Assembly: GCA_007125255.1 (NCBI GenBank)
Contig: SLDM01000517.1
Coordinates: 1-5,769 of the forward strand
DNA length: 5,769 nucleotides
DNA from: Phycisphaerales bacterium
Lineage (GTDB): Bacteria > Planctomycetota > Phycisphaerae > Phycisphaerales > SM1A02
Reading direction: 5' to 3'
Shown: positions 1-5,769 of the stretch, piece by piece
Position numbering within the stretch: the first letter of the stretch is position 1
Layout of the letters: every line of letters starts with the position of its first letter
Notes under the pieces: generated by a model
The model's database searches: none
What the model was told of the DNA's origin: nothing
Seen by the model: only the letters and a program-made list of their open reading frames with translations
Translations under genes and position numbers: made by a program

Positions 1-2317
1 CGCGGTGAATGTCCGCATCGTTCCGGAAGGCCTCGATCAGACCCTCATCTTCCGACAGATGCGCCAGCAGGCGCAGTTCGATCTGCGAGTAATCGGCGGT
101 GAGCAGCACGCGGCCTTCCGGGGCGAGGAACGCGCGGCGGATCTCCCGGCCGATCTCGGTCCGGATGGGAATATTCTGCAGGTTCGGATCGGATGAACTC
201 AATCGCCCCGTCGCGGCGACGGTCTGGTGAAAGCTCGCGTGCACCCGGCCGGTGCGCGGGTTGATCGCATCCTTCAAAGCAATGAGATAGGTGTTGACCA
301 GCTTGGTGAGCTGGCGGTACTCCACGATCAACCGGGGCAGCTCGCTCTCCACCGCCGGATCGGCGGCGAGCTTTTCCAGGACCTCCACATCGGTCGACGG
401 GCCGGTCTTGCCGCGCTTGAGCGGCTTGATCCCCAGCCCCGGCGGCTCCTGATCGGGCTTGTTGAAGAGGACCGCCGCGAGCTGCTTCGGCGAATCGGGA
501 TTGAAGGGAATCGAACCGGCCTCAGTAATCTCATCGCGCAGCGCTTCGATGCGCTTCATGAGCTTTTCGCGCTGCCGGTCGAGCTCATCCGCATCGACGG
601 TGATCCCATTCCACTCCAGCTCCGCCAATACTTCAACGAGCGGCATCTCCAGCTCATCGAACAGCGAGCGCAGACCCATCGACTCCAGTTCCGGCTTCAT
701 CGCCTCGTAGAGCCGCAGCGTGATGTCCGCATCCTCCGCGGCGTAGGGTGTCGCCTCTTCCAGCGGAACCGTGTCGAACGTCCGCTGCGTCTTCCCCTTG
801 CCGATGAGATCGCTGATCGGAGTGCAGACGTGGTTCAACAGCGCGAGGGCGAGAACATCCAGCTTGTGACTCGACCGGCTCGCATCGATCAGGTAGCTCG
901 CAACCATCGTGTCGAAGATGCGCCCACCGGTAAACCCCGCGAGCTGCAGTTCATGACGGCGCAGCACGTTCATGTCGTACTTGAGGTTGTGCCCGATCTT
1001 GGTCAGCTTGGGATCTTCCAGCAGCGGCCGCAGCGCATCGAGGACGGTCCCTTCATCGAGATGCGTTCCCGGCTCGGGCGAGCGCACCGGAATGTACACC
1101 CCGGTCCCGGGCTCGATCGAGATCGCGACGCCGCACAATTCCGCCTCGATCGGCGTGAGCGAATCGGTCTCGGTGTCGACTGCGAAACGACCGGCCGCCC
1201 GGATCTCCTTGACCAGCTCGGTGAGCTCCTTCCGGGTGGTGACCGCGCGGTACACCCCCGCTTCCGCCGTGACGACCGGCACTTCTGCCGCCGCCGCGGT
1301 CGCAGCCGGCGCAAAGAGCGAATCGGCAAAGCCATCCCCCCCACGTCCCCCCGACTCCTTGCCTTCCCCGCTCCCTGCTTCCCCGGCTCCCCTGCCGGCC
1401 AGTCCAGCGCGGTCAGCGGCGGCCCCGCCGATGATCTTCCGGAGTTCATCCGGATAACGGTTGAAACCGAGCCGGCGGAACGCATCGAGCAGCGCCCCGG
1501 CATCGAGCTTCTTCGGGTCGGCTCTGGCCGCCTCGAGGTCGAGCGCGACATCCATGTCTTCCTTAAGCGCGACCAGTCGCCGGCTGAGATCGAGCAACTC
1601 CTTCGACGCTTCGAGATTCTCCCGCCGCTTGCCCTTGATCTCATCGAGATGCTCGAGCAGGTTGTCGATCGAACCGTACTGAATGATGAGCTGGGCGGCA
1701 GTCTTCGGTCCGATGCCCGGCACGCCGGGGATGTTGTCCACACTGTCCCCCATCAGGGCAAGTATGTCGCGGACCATCTCCGGGGTGACGCCTTCGGTCT
1801 TGAAGATCTCCGAAGGCCCGACCGTCTTGTCCGTGTGCACATCGAAGAGCTCGGTGCGGTCATTGACGAGCTGCGTCAGGTCCTTGTCCTTCGAAACGAT
1901 CCGGATCCGCAGCTCCGGCTCTTCCCGCTGCAGCTTGCGCACGAGCGACGCGATGACGTCGTCCGCCTCGACCCCTTCCTCGCCGAGGACGGGAACCTTC
2001 ATCATCTCCAATACCTCGAGGCAGCGCTCGATCTGCGGCCGGAGGTCTTCCGGCGGCGCATCCCGATTGGCCTTGTACTCAGGGTAAATCTCCGAACGGA
2101 ACGATTCACGGTCACCGCTCTTGTCGATGACGACGGCGAGGTGATCCGGCCGGTAGTCGCGCAGGACTTTCAGCAGCATGCCGACGAAACCGTAGGTCAT
2201 GTTCGTCGGCTCTTTGGTGACCGGGCTGGTCATGCGCGTGCGGATGGCGTGGTACGCGCGGAAGAACTGCGCGTGTCCATCGATGAGATAGAGGGTTCGA
2301 AAATCGTCCTCAGGCAT
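1..2317 (-). CDS. polA: DNA polymerase I, N-terminal 772 residues (3' end cut by window edge)
   Basis: Repair and replication polymerase that removes RNA primers, fills gaps and proofreads. Seen by hand translation of the minus strand. The 5'-nuclease domain (about 1-295) has LIDGHAQFFRAYHA with D13, then D65, GVEADDV (E117, D119, D120), SKDKDL (D144, D146) and MGDSVDNIPG (D191, D194), so its metal ligands are intact. A Gly/Ala/Glu-rich linker covers about 297-345. The 3'-5' exonuclease domain (about 355-545) has DTET (D381, E383), HNLKYD (D448) and YAAED (Y525, D529), so proofreading should be active, unlike in Taq polymerase. The polymerase domain carries TGRLSSSDPNLQNIPIR near 704-719 and motif A DYSQIELR at 742-749. 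Motifs B and C lie beyond position 1, so this is an edge truncation and not a pseudogene. The start at 2317 gives the usual short lead before the first Asp. No Shine-Dalgarno precedes it; the upstream bases are pyrimidine-rich. Confidence 0.97.
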   Translation of the reverse strand, partial: MPEDDFRTLYLIDGHAQFFRAYHAIRTRMTSPVTKEPTNMTYGFVGMLLKVLRDYRPDHLAVVIDKSGDRESFRSEIYPEYKANRDAPPEDLRPQIERCLEVLEMMKVPVLGEEGVEADDVIASLVRKLQREEPELRIRIVSKDKDLTQLVNDRTELFDVHTDKTVGPSEIFKTEGVTPEMVRDILALMGDSVDNIPGVPGIGPKTAAQLIIQYGSIDNLLEHLDEIKGKRRENLEASKELLDLSRRLVALKEDMDVALDLEAARADPKKLDAGALLDAFRRLGFNRYPDELRKIIGGAAADRAGLAGRGAGEAGSGEGKESGGRGGDGFADSLFAPAATAAAAEVPVVTAEAGVYRAVTTRKELTELVKEIRAAGRFAVDTETDSLTPIEAELCGVAISIEPGTGVYIPVRSPEPGTHLDEGTVLDALRPLLEDPKLTKIGHNLKYDMNVLRRHELQLAGFTGGRIFDTMVASYLIDASRSSHKLDVLALALLNHVCTPISDLIGKGKTQRTFDTVPLEEATPYAAEDADITLRLYEAMKPELESMGLRSLFDELEMPLVEVLAELEWNGITVDADELDRQREKLMKRIEALRDEITEAGSIPFNPDSPKQLAAVLFNKPDQEPPGLGIKPLKRGKTGPSTDVEVLEKLAADPAVESELPRLIVEYRQLTKLVNTYLIALKDAINPRTGRVHASFHQTVAATGRLSSSDPNLQNIPIRTEIGREIRRAFLAPEGRVLLTADYSQIELRLLAHLSEDEGLIEAFRNDADIHR
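1283..1429 (-). other. low-complexity, G-rich linker-coding segment inside polA
   Basis: Encodes PolA residues about 297-345, joining the 5'-nuclease to the proofreading domain. The peptide is almost entirely Gly, Ala, Glu, Ser, Arg and Asp, followed by an Ala run, as expected of a flexible linker. On the coding strand the DNA is a purine tract with runs of four to seven G. Four of them (complement at 1366-1392) are separated by loops of 3, 5 and 4 bases, which fits the usual G-quadruplex pattern. The reading frame stays open throughout, so the segment is tolerated and not disruptive. Whether it arose by repeat expansion is inference. Confidence 0.6.
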
Positions 2318-2355
2318 GGGGGTAGTGTACGGGAGGAGGACGAAGTGATGGAGGG

Positions 2356-2492
2356 AAGGCACGGAGGCACGTAGGCACGGAGGCACGTAGGCACGGAGGG
2401 AAAGTGACGGAGGGGCAGAGGGGGTGATGCAGCAGGGTGCCACGGCCAGCGAGCGAAGCGAGTCGGCCGTGCGAGATGGAAGGACAATCACC
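2356..2492 (+). repeat. composite repeat, copy A (8-base array + spacer + hairpin)
   Basis: Five 8-base units of the type GGCACGGA or GGCACGTA run from 2358 to 2397. They are followed by a spacer containing AGTGACGGAGGGGCAGAGGG and GGTGATGCAGCAGGG. Then comes a hairpin with a perfect 7-base stem, CACGGCC at 2441-2447 and GGCCGTG at 2465-2471, around a 17-base loop. The loop core GAGCGAAGCGAG is a mirror palindrome. Bases 2366-2492 match 2538-2664 at a constant offset of 172 with six mismatches in 127 positions by eye, so the two copies share a recent origin. There is no coding frame and no flanking transposase. Confidence 0.85.
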
Positions 2493-2535
2493 GGAGCAAA
2501 GTATGGCGTACAGGGGGAGGAACGAAGGGGAGAGC

Positions 2536-2664
2536 AAGGCACGCAGGCACGGAGGCACGAAGGCACGGAGGGAAAGTGACGGAGGGGCGGACGGGGTGAT
2601 GCAGCAGGGTGCCACGGCCAGCGAGCGCAGCGAGTCGGCCGTGCGAGATGGAAGGACGATCACC
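2536..2664 (+). repeat. composite repeat, copy B
   Basis: Near-identical second copy of the unit at 2356-2492, in the same orientation. Its array has four 8-base units (GGCACGCA, GGCACGGA, GGCACGAA, GGCACGGA; 2538-2569) against five in copy A. The hairpin stem is identical (2613-2619 with 2637-2643), while the loop core reads GAGCGCAGCGAG, one base away from copy A. Past 2664 the similarity to copy A fades to about half of positions, so the element edge is diffuse and not sharp. No target-site duplication is evident. Confidence 0.85.
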
Positions 2665-2710
2665 CGACCGATATACGACGCCCAGTCGGCCCCCCTCGAT
2701 CTCTCGATGC

Positions 2711-2771
2711 CTTTCCCCCTCCCCTTCGTCCCTTCGTGCCTCCGTGCCTTCTCTCCGCTACGAAGACCACG
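2711..2771 (-). repeat. probable diverged repeat copy D: hairpin with flanking 8-base array
   Basis: Read on the minus strand, CGTGGTCTTC at 2771-2762 can pair with GAAGGCACG at 2751-2743. The pairing is CGTG/CACG plus CTTC/GAAG with a small asymmetric bulge, and the loop contains AGCGGAG. An array of GGCACGGA, GGCACGAA and GGGACGAA units follows down to about 2720 and fades into a polypurine run. The CGTGGTCT ... AGCGGAG ... GAAGGCACG order parallels copy C, but here the array follows the hairpin. It may be a decayed or rearranged member, so the assignment is tentative. Confidence 0.5.
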
Positions 2772-2820
2772 CGGTTGCGCGATTGACCATCAACCCGATC
2801 CGGGTGACCGTCGAGCCGCC

Positions 2821-2955
2821 ACGTGGCCTTCGCTCCGCTCAGACCACGTCACCCCTCCTCTCTTCCCTCTGCCCCTTCGTCGCTCCGTCGCTTCGTCGCT
2901 TCGTCGCTTCGCCTCCGTCCCTCCGTCACTTCGTTACTTCGTTACTTCGTTACTT
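2821..2955 (-). repeat. diverged composite repeat, copy C, facing copies A and B
   Basis: On the minus strand the order matches copies A and B. An 8-base array (GAAGTAAC units near 2955-2931, GAAGCGAC units near 2910-2880) contains the shared word AAGTGACGGAGGG. A spacer with GAAGGGGCAGAGGG and GGGGTGA follows, then a hairpin. The stem pairs ACGTGGTC with GGCCACGT (2849-2842 with 2828-2821), giving seven Watson-Crick pairs and one G-T pair. The loop is TGAGCGGAGCGAA. The stem sequence differs from copies A and B while the loop core is shared. The G-T pair exists only when the minus strand is the RNA; the plus strand would have a C-A mismatch. The hairpin lies about 93 bases past the stop of the GlmU-type gene and has no T run, so it is not a typical intrinsic terminator. 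Confidence 0.7.
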
Positions 2956-4162
2956 CCCCCCCAGTAAATCGATCATACACCTCGCGCAACAGCGTCAGAG
3001 ACGCCTCACTCGGCGTCTTCCGCCGGCGCTCCATGACCGCCCGCACTACCTCGACGAACTTGTCATAACGGTAGACCCGCTCCCCGTCATCGGTCAGCCA
3101 GGCGAAGCGTTTGACGGTGGTGGGCGGCGGGACGCTGGTGGCGATCATCGCGCCGGTGCCGATGACCGTGCCGGTCATGATCCGCGTGCCGATGGCGAAC
3201 TTGGCATGATCGCCGGCGATCGTGCCGAGAAAGTTCAGCCCGCTCCGCCTTCGCGGGCCGTCCGGTTCGAGGCGCATCGCGACCTCGCCGTAGGTATTGA
3301 GCAGGTTGGAGTTGGTCGTGCCCGCGCCGAAGTTGACCCACTTGCCGACCCACGAATCGCCGAGATGTCCGTCGTGCGCCTTGTTCGAATAACCCTGGAA
3401 AATGGTCGCGCCGACCTCGCCGCCGACCTTGCAGTGCGGTCCGATGGCGGTGTTGGCTTTGATGTGGGCGCGGTCGATCACGGTGGAATCGCGCCCGACG
3501 GAACACGGCCCGCACAGAACCGCACCGGGCCGGATGACCGCGCGCTCCTGAACCACGATCGGGCCCTGGGAGGCATCGAGCACCACGTGCGGCGCGATCC
3601 GGGCGGAGTCGTGGATCTCGATCGGGTGTTCGCCCATCGTGTCGATGTTCGATTCGGGTACGCCCGCTTCGAGCATCCGGGTCTGGATGATGTCGTGGGG
3701 AATCGTGCGCCACGCCAGGCCGATGATGTCCCAGGGGTACCGGAACAGCACGCGCTCGTCGTAATCCTTCACCTGCGCTCGTTCCGGCAGATCGCCGCTC
3801 GTGAGAAAGAACTCCGCATCGGCGCGGCGCAGGTGCGCGATGATGACATCCCCGGTCTCGGGCTCGATGAGGCCGTGGCCCACCTCGGGGGTGAGATCAT
3901 CTTCGGGGAGCGACCAGCGGCCGTTGACGCAGAGCACCGTCTCGTCATCCTCGGAGAGCGCGTTGACCGGCGCATCGGCCCGCTCGGCCACGACCGCCCG
4001 CAGGTGCGAGGGCACCCAGTAGCCGGCGAGCTGTTTCGGCCGGCCCTGCTTGAGGCGCCCCGCCGTGGTCAGCATGCCCGTGCGCAGCTCGAAGCTGGCG
4101 CGTAGATCGGTCATCGGGCCGAACTGCCCCCGTCCATCGTCGAAAATGATCATCCGCGGCAT
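2942..4162 (-). CDS. alternative GlmU-type protein: putative UDP-GlcNAc diphosphorylase / glucosamine-1-phosphate N-acetyltransferase
   Basis: 406 residues. It resembles the alternative bacterial GlmU family (TIGR03991 type, known from Bacteroidetes), which is thought to acetylate glucosamine-1-phosphate and couple it to UTP, giving UDP-GlcNAc for peptidoglycan. The N-terminus reads MIIFDDGRGQFGPMTDLRAS and ELRTG (residues 4-29), in place of the LxxGxGTRM loop of classical GlmU. From about 184 to 345 it has hexapeptide repeats of a left-handed beta helix. These include the family block GGEVGATIFQGYSNKAHDGH (247-266) and NFGAGTTNSNLLNTYG (277-292). H263 sits where the catalytic His of the E. 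coli acetyltransferase domain would align. A helical tail follows. I chose the ATG at 4162; 4153 is also possible and neither has a clear Shine-Dalgarno. The frame is open up to 4318, but that would run into mreD. The stop codon lies inside a tandem repeat. Activity is inferred from the family. Confidence 0.82.
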   Translation of the reverse strand: MPRMIIFDDGRGQFGPMTDLRASFELRTGMLTTAGRLKQGRPKQLAGYWVPSHLRAVVAERADAPVNALSEDDETVLCVNGRWSLPEDDLTPEVGHGLIEPETGDVIIAHLRRADAEFFLTSGDLPERAQVKDYDERVLFRYPWDIIGLAWRTIPHDIIQTRMLEAGVPESNIDTMGEHPIEIHDSARIAPHVVLDASQGPIVVQERAVIRPGAVLCGPCSVGRDSTVIDRAHIKANTAIGPHCKVGGEVGATIFQGYSNKAHDGHLGDSWVGKWVNFGAGTTNSNLLNTYGEVAMRLEPDGPRRRSGLNFLGTIAGDHAKFAIGTRIMTGTVIGTGAMIATSVPPPTTVKRFAWLTDDGERVYRYDKFVEVVRAVMERRRKTPSEASLTLLREVYDRFTGGEVTK

Positions 4163-4202
4163 AAGTGAAAGGGTACCGTGACGGAGGCGGGATACGCCAC
4201 TC

Positions 4203-4775
4203 TCACCGCCAGTTCGAACGGTGATTGTGGGCGGCGCTGAACTGCCAGATCGGTGTCGTCGTGAGGAGAACCCAGCCGAGCGGAAGGGCAATGAGCGCCG
4301 AGTACAGCGCGATGCCACCCCACCGCACCATCGACCACATCGCCGAGGGATAGGTCGGGTAGATCACGCCCTCTCCGTACCAGCTCCGAATGACGTAGAT
4401 CGCGGTCATCACCACCGCCGCCGCGAGCGTCGCGACGAAGCTCAGGACCGCCAGCGTCACCACCCGCTGACGGAAGACCATGGTGCGCACCTGGAGGACC
4501 AGGTACCCGGCAAAGAGAAAGCCCAGGGCATGCGGTCCGATGAGGGTGACGGTCGCTTCGCCGGGCGTACTCAGCGGGGGGACGGCCAGGTCCATCGCCA
4601 GGCCGAGGCTCAGGCACGCGATCAGCGAACTCGTTCGCGAGGCGAAGAGGCAGACGTACACCAGCAGCACGATCGAAAGCAGCGGCGCGATGTTGCGCAC
4701 CTGCATGACCGTGACGAAGCTCGTATCAAGGACGAGCAGGAGAAAGGCGACGACGCCGAAAACAAGCCACCGCAT
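4203..4775 (-). CDS. mreD: rod shape-determining protein MreD
   Basis: 190 residues, a normal length for MreD, the integral membrane part of the MreBCD elongasome that guides lateral wall synthesis. The protein is strongly hydrophobic, with likely membrane segments near 3-22, 29-46, 49-63, 77-96, 104-128 and 154-172. The family's small-residue-plus-acid pattern appears as LSLGLAMDLAVPP (55-67), followed by GPHALGFLFAGYLV (80-93). The short hydrophilic C-terminus ends SAAHNHRSNWR. The ATG shares one base with the mreC stop (TGATG), which suggests translational coupling, and the purine run GAGGAAGGGGGG lies a few bases upstream. Sequence conservation in MreD is low, so the call rests on topology plus its place directly after mreC. 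Confidence 0.88.
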   Translation of the reverse strand: MRWLVFGVVAFLLLVLDTSFVTVMQVRNIAPLLSIVLLVYVCLFASRTSSLIACLSLGLAMDLAVPPLSTPGEATVTLIGPHALGFLFAGYLVLQVRTMVFRQRVVTLAVLSFVATLAAAVVMTAIYVIRSWYGEGVIYPTYPSAMWSMVRWGGIALYSALIALPLGWVLLTTTPIWQFSAAHNHRSNWR

Positions 4776-5701
4776 CAGCCCCGCCCCCCTTCCTCGCCCC
4801 CGCGCGTCCGCCGGTCGACCAGCAGATTGACGAACGAAAGCTCGAACGTTCTGAAACGCGGGGTGACGATGACGATCTTCTTGAGCGGGTTGCGGTCACT
4901 CTGCCGTACGCTGGTGACGGTCCCGACGACCATCGCCTGCGCCGCCGACGGCCAGTCGTTGGCCGCCAGGCGGACGAGATCGCCCTCGTTGACCGTGTGC
5001 AGGCGTTCGATCTCACAGCGGAAAGTCCCATCGCCGCGCGGTTCGAGCAGAGCCCGCACGCCCTCATCGATCGGCTTCTGCGGCTGGTCGATGGGCAGAA
5101 TGCGCACGGTGATCGGGGGCGTGTCCGGATGGGTGATCGGTCTCATCTCCGACTGCACCGTCCCGGTGTTGATGACTCTTCCGATCAGATGCACCCCGCC
5201 GAAGACCGCGACATTGTCGCGCTCCACGCCGGAGCGGCTCCCGCGGTTCAGGCGGACGACCGTTTCCTGTCCCCGCGGATTCCGGCCGGTGATCTGCGCC
5301 GTCAGCGGGACGACCGCGCGGCGTTCATCGGTCAGGGGAATGCGCTGCAGCTCTTCAAGCTGCTCTTCGAGTTGCTCGATGTGCAGGCGCGCTTCCTGCC
5401 AGAGTCGCTCGAAGTTCTGCAGATCCTGCAGGAGTTGCCGCTCCCCGGTGCTGCCCCGCCGGATGGCGATATCGCGTTCCGGCTGAAGAAAGGCGGCCAT
5501 GGAGTTGCCGAACTGCTGGAAGGGATTCAGGACGATTCCGAAGACCCGCGCGACATCGCCGGTCCAGCCGAGCCATCCGGCGGGCATGAACGCCACCACG
5601 AAGATCAGCGCAAGGGCGGCGGCGAACAGATGACGGGGGCGGCTGGTGATGCTGGACATACCAATGGATCGTTTGTCGCGCCGGACACTCACGTTGGCCA
5701 T
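4775..5701 (-). CDS. mreC: rod shape-determining protein MreC
   Basis: 308 residues, typical of MreC, which links cytoplasmic MreB to periplasmic penicillin-binding proteins. In order: a basic N-terminus, one membrane anchor (about 25-46, FAAALALIFVVAFMPAGWLG), an amphipathic stretch LNPFQQFGNSMAAF (58-71), and a Glu/Gln/Leu-rich coiled coil (about 86-122). The beta domain follows with ITGRNPRGQETVVRLNRGS (137-155), a GV...GGVHLIGRV block (158-176) and a closing ETV-like strand ending PLKKIVIVTPRFRTFELSFV (272-291). These match the family's order. The tail DRRTRGGEEGGRG is polar and probably disordered. ATG 5701 gives a 24-residue lead before the anchor. ATG 5659 (M15) would leave a shorter lead and is also plausible; no Shine-Dalgarno decides between them. 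Confidence 0.93.
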   Translation of the reverse strand: MANVSVRRDKRSIGMSSITSRPRHLFAAALALIFVVAFMPAGWLGWTGDVARVFGIVLNPFQQFGNSMAAFLQPERDIAIRRGSTGERQLLQDLQNFERLWQEARLHIEQLEEQLEELQRIPLTDERRAVVPLTAQITGRNPRGQETVVRLNRGSRSGVERDNVAVFGGVHLIGRVINTGTVQSEMRPITHPDTPPITVRILPIDQPQKPIDEGVRALLEPRGDGTFRCEIERLHTVNEGDLVRLAANDWPSAAQAMVVGTVTSVRQSDRNPLKKIVIVTPRFRTFELSFVNLLVDRRTRGGEEGGRG

Positions 5702-5769
5702 CCGCCGATCGTTGTTTTACCGGCGGGCAACGCCTCGGTACTGGACATCCTCCCAACATCCTCCCACAC
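5702..5769 (-). other. upstream edge: leader of mreC or tail of a preceding gene
   Basis: Only 68 bases, too short to identify a gene. mreB usually precedes mreC, and two minus-strand frames are compatible with the end of an upstream ORF. One stops at TAA 5719-5717, 15 bases before mreC. The other stops at TGA 5691-5689, overlapping the mreC start. Neither tail is recognisably MreB. The stretch also holds a duplicated GGGAGGATG (complement at 5746-5754 and 5757-5765), so it could instead be a leader with two Shine-Dalgarno-like words. Confidence 0.3.

Larger units (their letters stand above)
2318..2941. other. gene-free, repeat-filled region between the GlmU-type gene and polA
   Basis: I find no ORF here that looks like a real protein. 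The frames that stay open on both strands translate the repeats into Arg/Ser/Pro/Leu-rich strings and are repeat shadows. The region holds two plus-strand copies of a composite repeat (2356-2492 and 2536-2664), a hairpin plus short array (2711-2771), a diverged minus-strand copy (2821-2955), and short non-repetitive spacers such as 2665-2710 and 2772-2817. Any promoter for polA must lie in or beyond this stretch, because the gene upstream on the same strand ends at 2942. I see no convincing -35/-10 pair. Confidence 0.8.

Noticed and set aside
1..2317. polA as a truncated pseudogene lacking motifs B and C
   Set aside because: The frame is intact up to the first base of the window, so the missing part is simply outside it.
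227..2374. 715-residue plus-strand open frame
   Set aside because: It is antisense to polA, whose motifs are unmistakable; long open antisense frames are common in GC-rich genes, and the peptide is Arg/Leu/Asp-rich with no recognisable domain.
2358..2569. Possible CRISPR array
   Set aside because: The repeats are contiguous 8-base units without unique spacers, and the larger units are only two direct copies of over 100 bases; no cas gene is present.
2821..2849. Intrinsic terminator for the GlmU-type gene
   Set aside because: The hairpin is well placed, but no T run follows the stem on the minus strand, so it is kept as part of the repeat and not called a terminator.
2230..2967. Several small open frames on both strands with peptide repeats such as LRAFVPPCLRA and PRPASEASRP
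   Set aside because: They are translations of the 8-base arrays and hairpins; no start signal, no domain, and the frame shifts with unit number.
2609..4105. 498-residue plus-strand open frame
   Set aside because: It starts in repeat copy B and then runs antisense to the GlmU-type gene; its first part is repeat-derived Pro/Ser/Arg sequence.
2942..4318. Longer 458-residue form of the GlmU-type protein
   Set aside because: The extra 52 residues overlap mreD coding sequence and are Arg/Ser-rich; the family-like N-terminus begins at ATG 4162 or 4153.
4221..5486. 421-residue plus-strand open frame
   Set aside because: Antisense to mreD and mreC, both of which have family-typical sequence and topology.

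Overview
The window comes from a GC-rich bacterial chromosome. All recognisable genes lie on the minus strand, so the order of transcription runs from right to left: mreC, mreD, an alternative GlmU-type bifunctional enzyme, a 624-base gene-free stretch, and then polA, which runs off the left edge. A planctomycete, perhaps Phycisphaerae-like, is my best guess. It rests on the alternative GlmU family, the weak or absent Shine-Dalgarno sequences and the style of the PolA sequence. No marker gene settles the lineage.

Right part (about 2942-5701): a compact cell-envelope cluster. mreC and mreD overlap by one base (TGATG) and are probably translationally coupled. MreC is a single-pass membrane protein with a periplasmic coiled coil and beta domain. 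MreD is a polytopic membrane protein. Both belong to the elongasome that positions peptidoglycan synthesis. The third gene follows after 37 bases and encodes a 406-residue protein of the 'alternative bacterial GlmU' type, expected to make UDP-GlcNAc, the first committed precursor of peptidoglycan. The cluster therefore pairs the cell-wall scaffold with supply of its precursor. mreB, the usual upstream partner, is not recognisable in the 68 bases left on the right.

Middle (2318-2941): no credible gene. It is filled with a composite repeat. Each unit has a purine-rich array of 8-base units (GGCACGGA or GAAGTAAC type), a GGGGCAGAGGG-type spacer with a GTGA word, and a hairpin whose loop carries GAGCGNAGCGA. 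Two near-identical copies lie on the plus strand and one or two diverged copies on the minus strand, facing them. The last array reaches into the 3' end of the GlmU-type gene and supplies its stop codon.

Left part (1-2317): the first 772 codons of DNA polymerase I. The 5'-nuclease and 3'-5' proofreading residues are intact, and polymerase motif A is present just before the edge. The linker between the nuclease domains is low-complexity and G-rich on the coding strand.

I see no tRNA, rRNA, CRISPR array, transposase, phage gene or defence gene. The repeat family between polA and the GlmU-type gene is the most unusual structure here.
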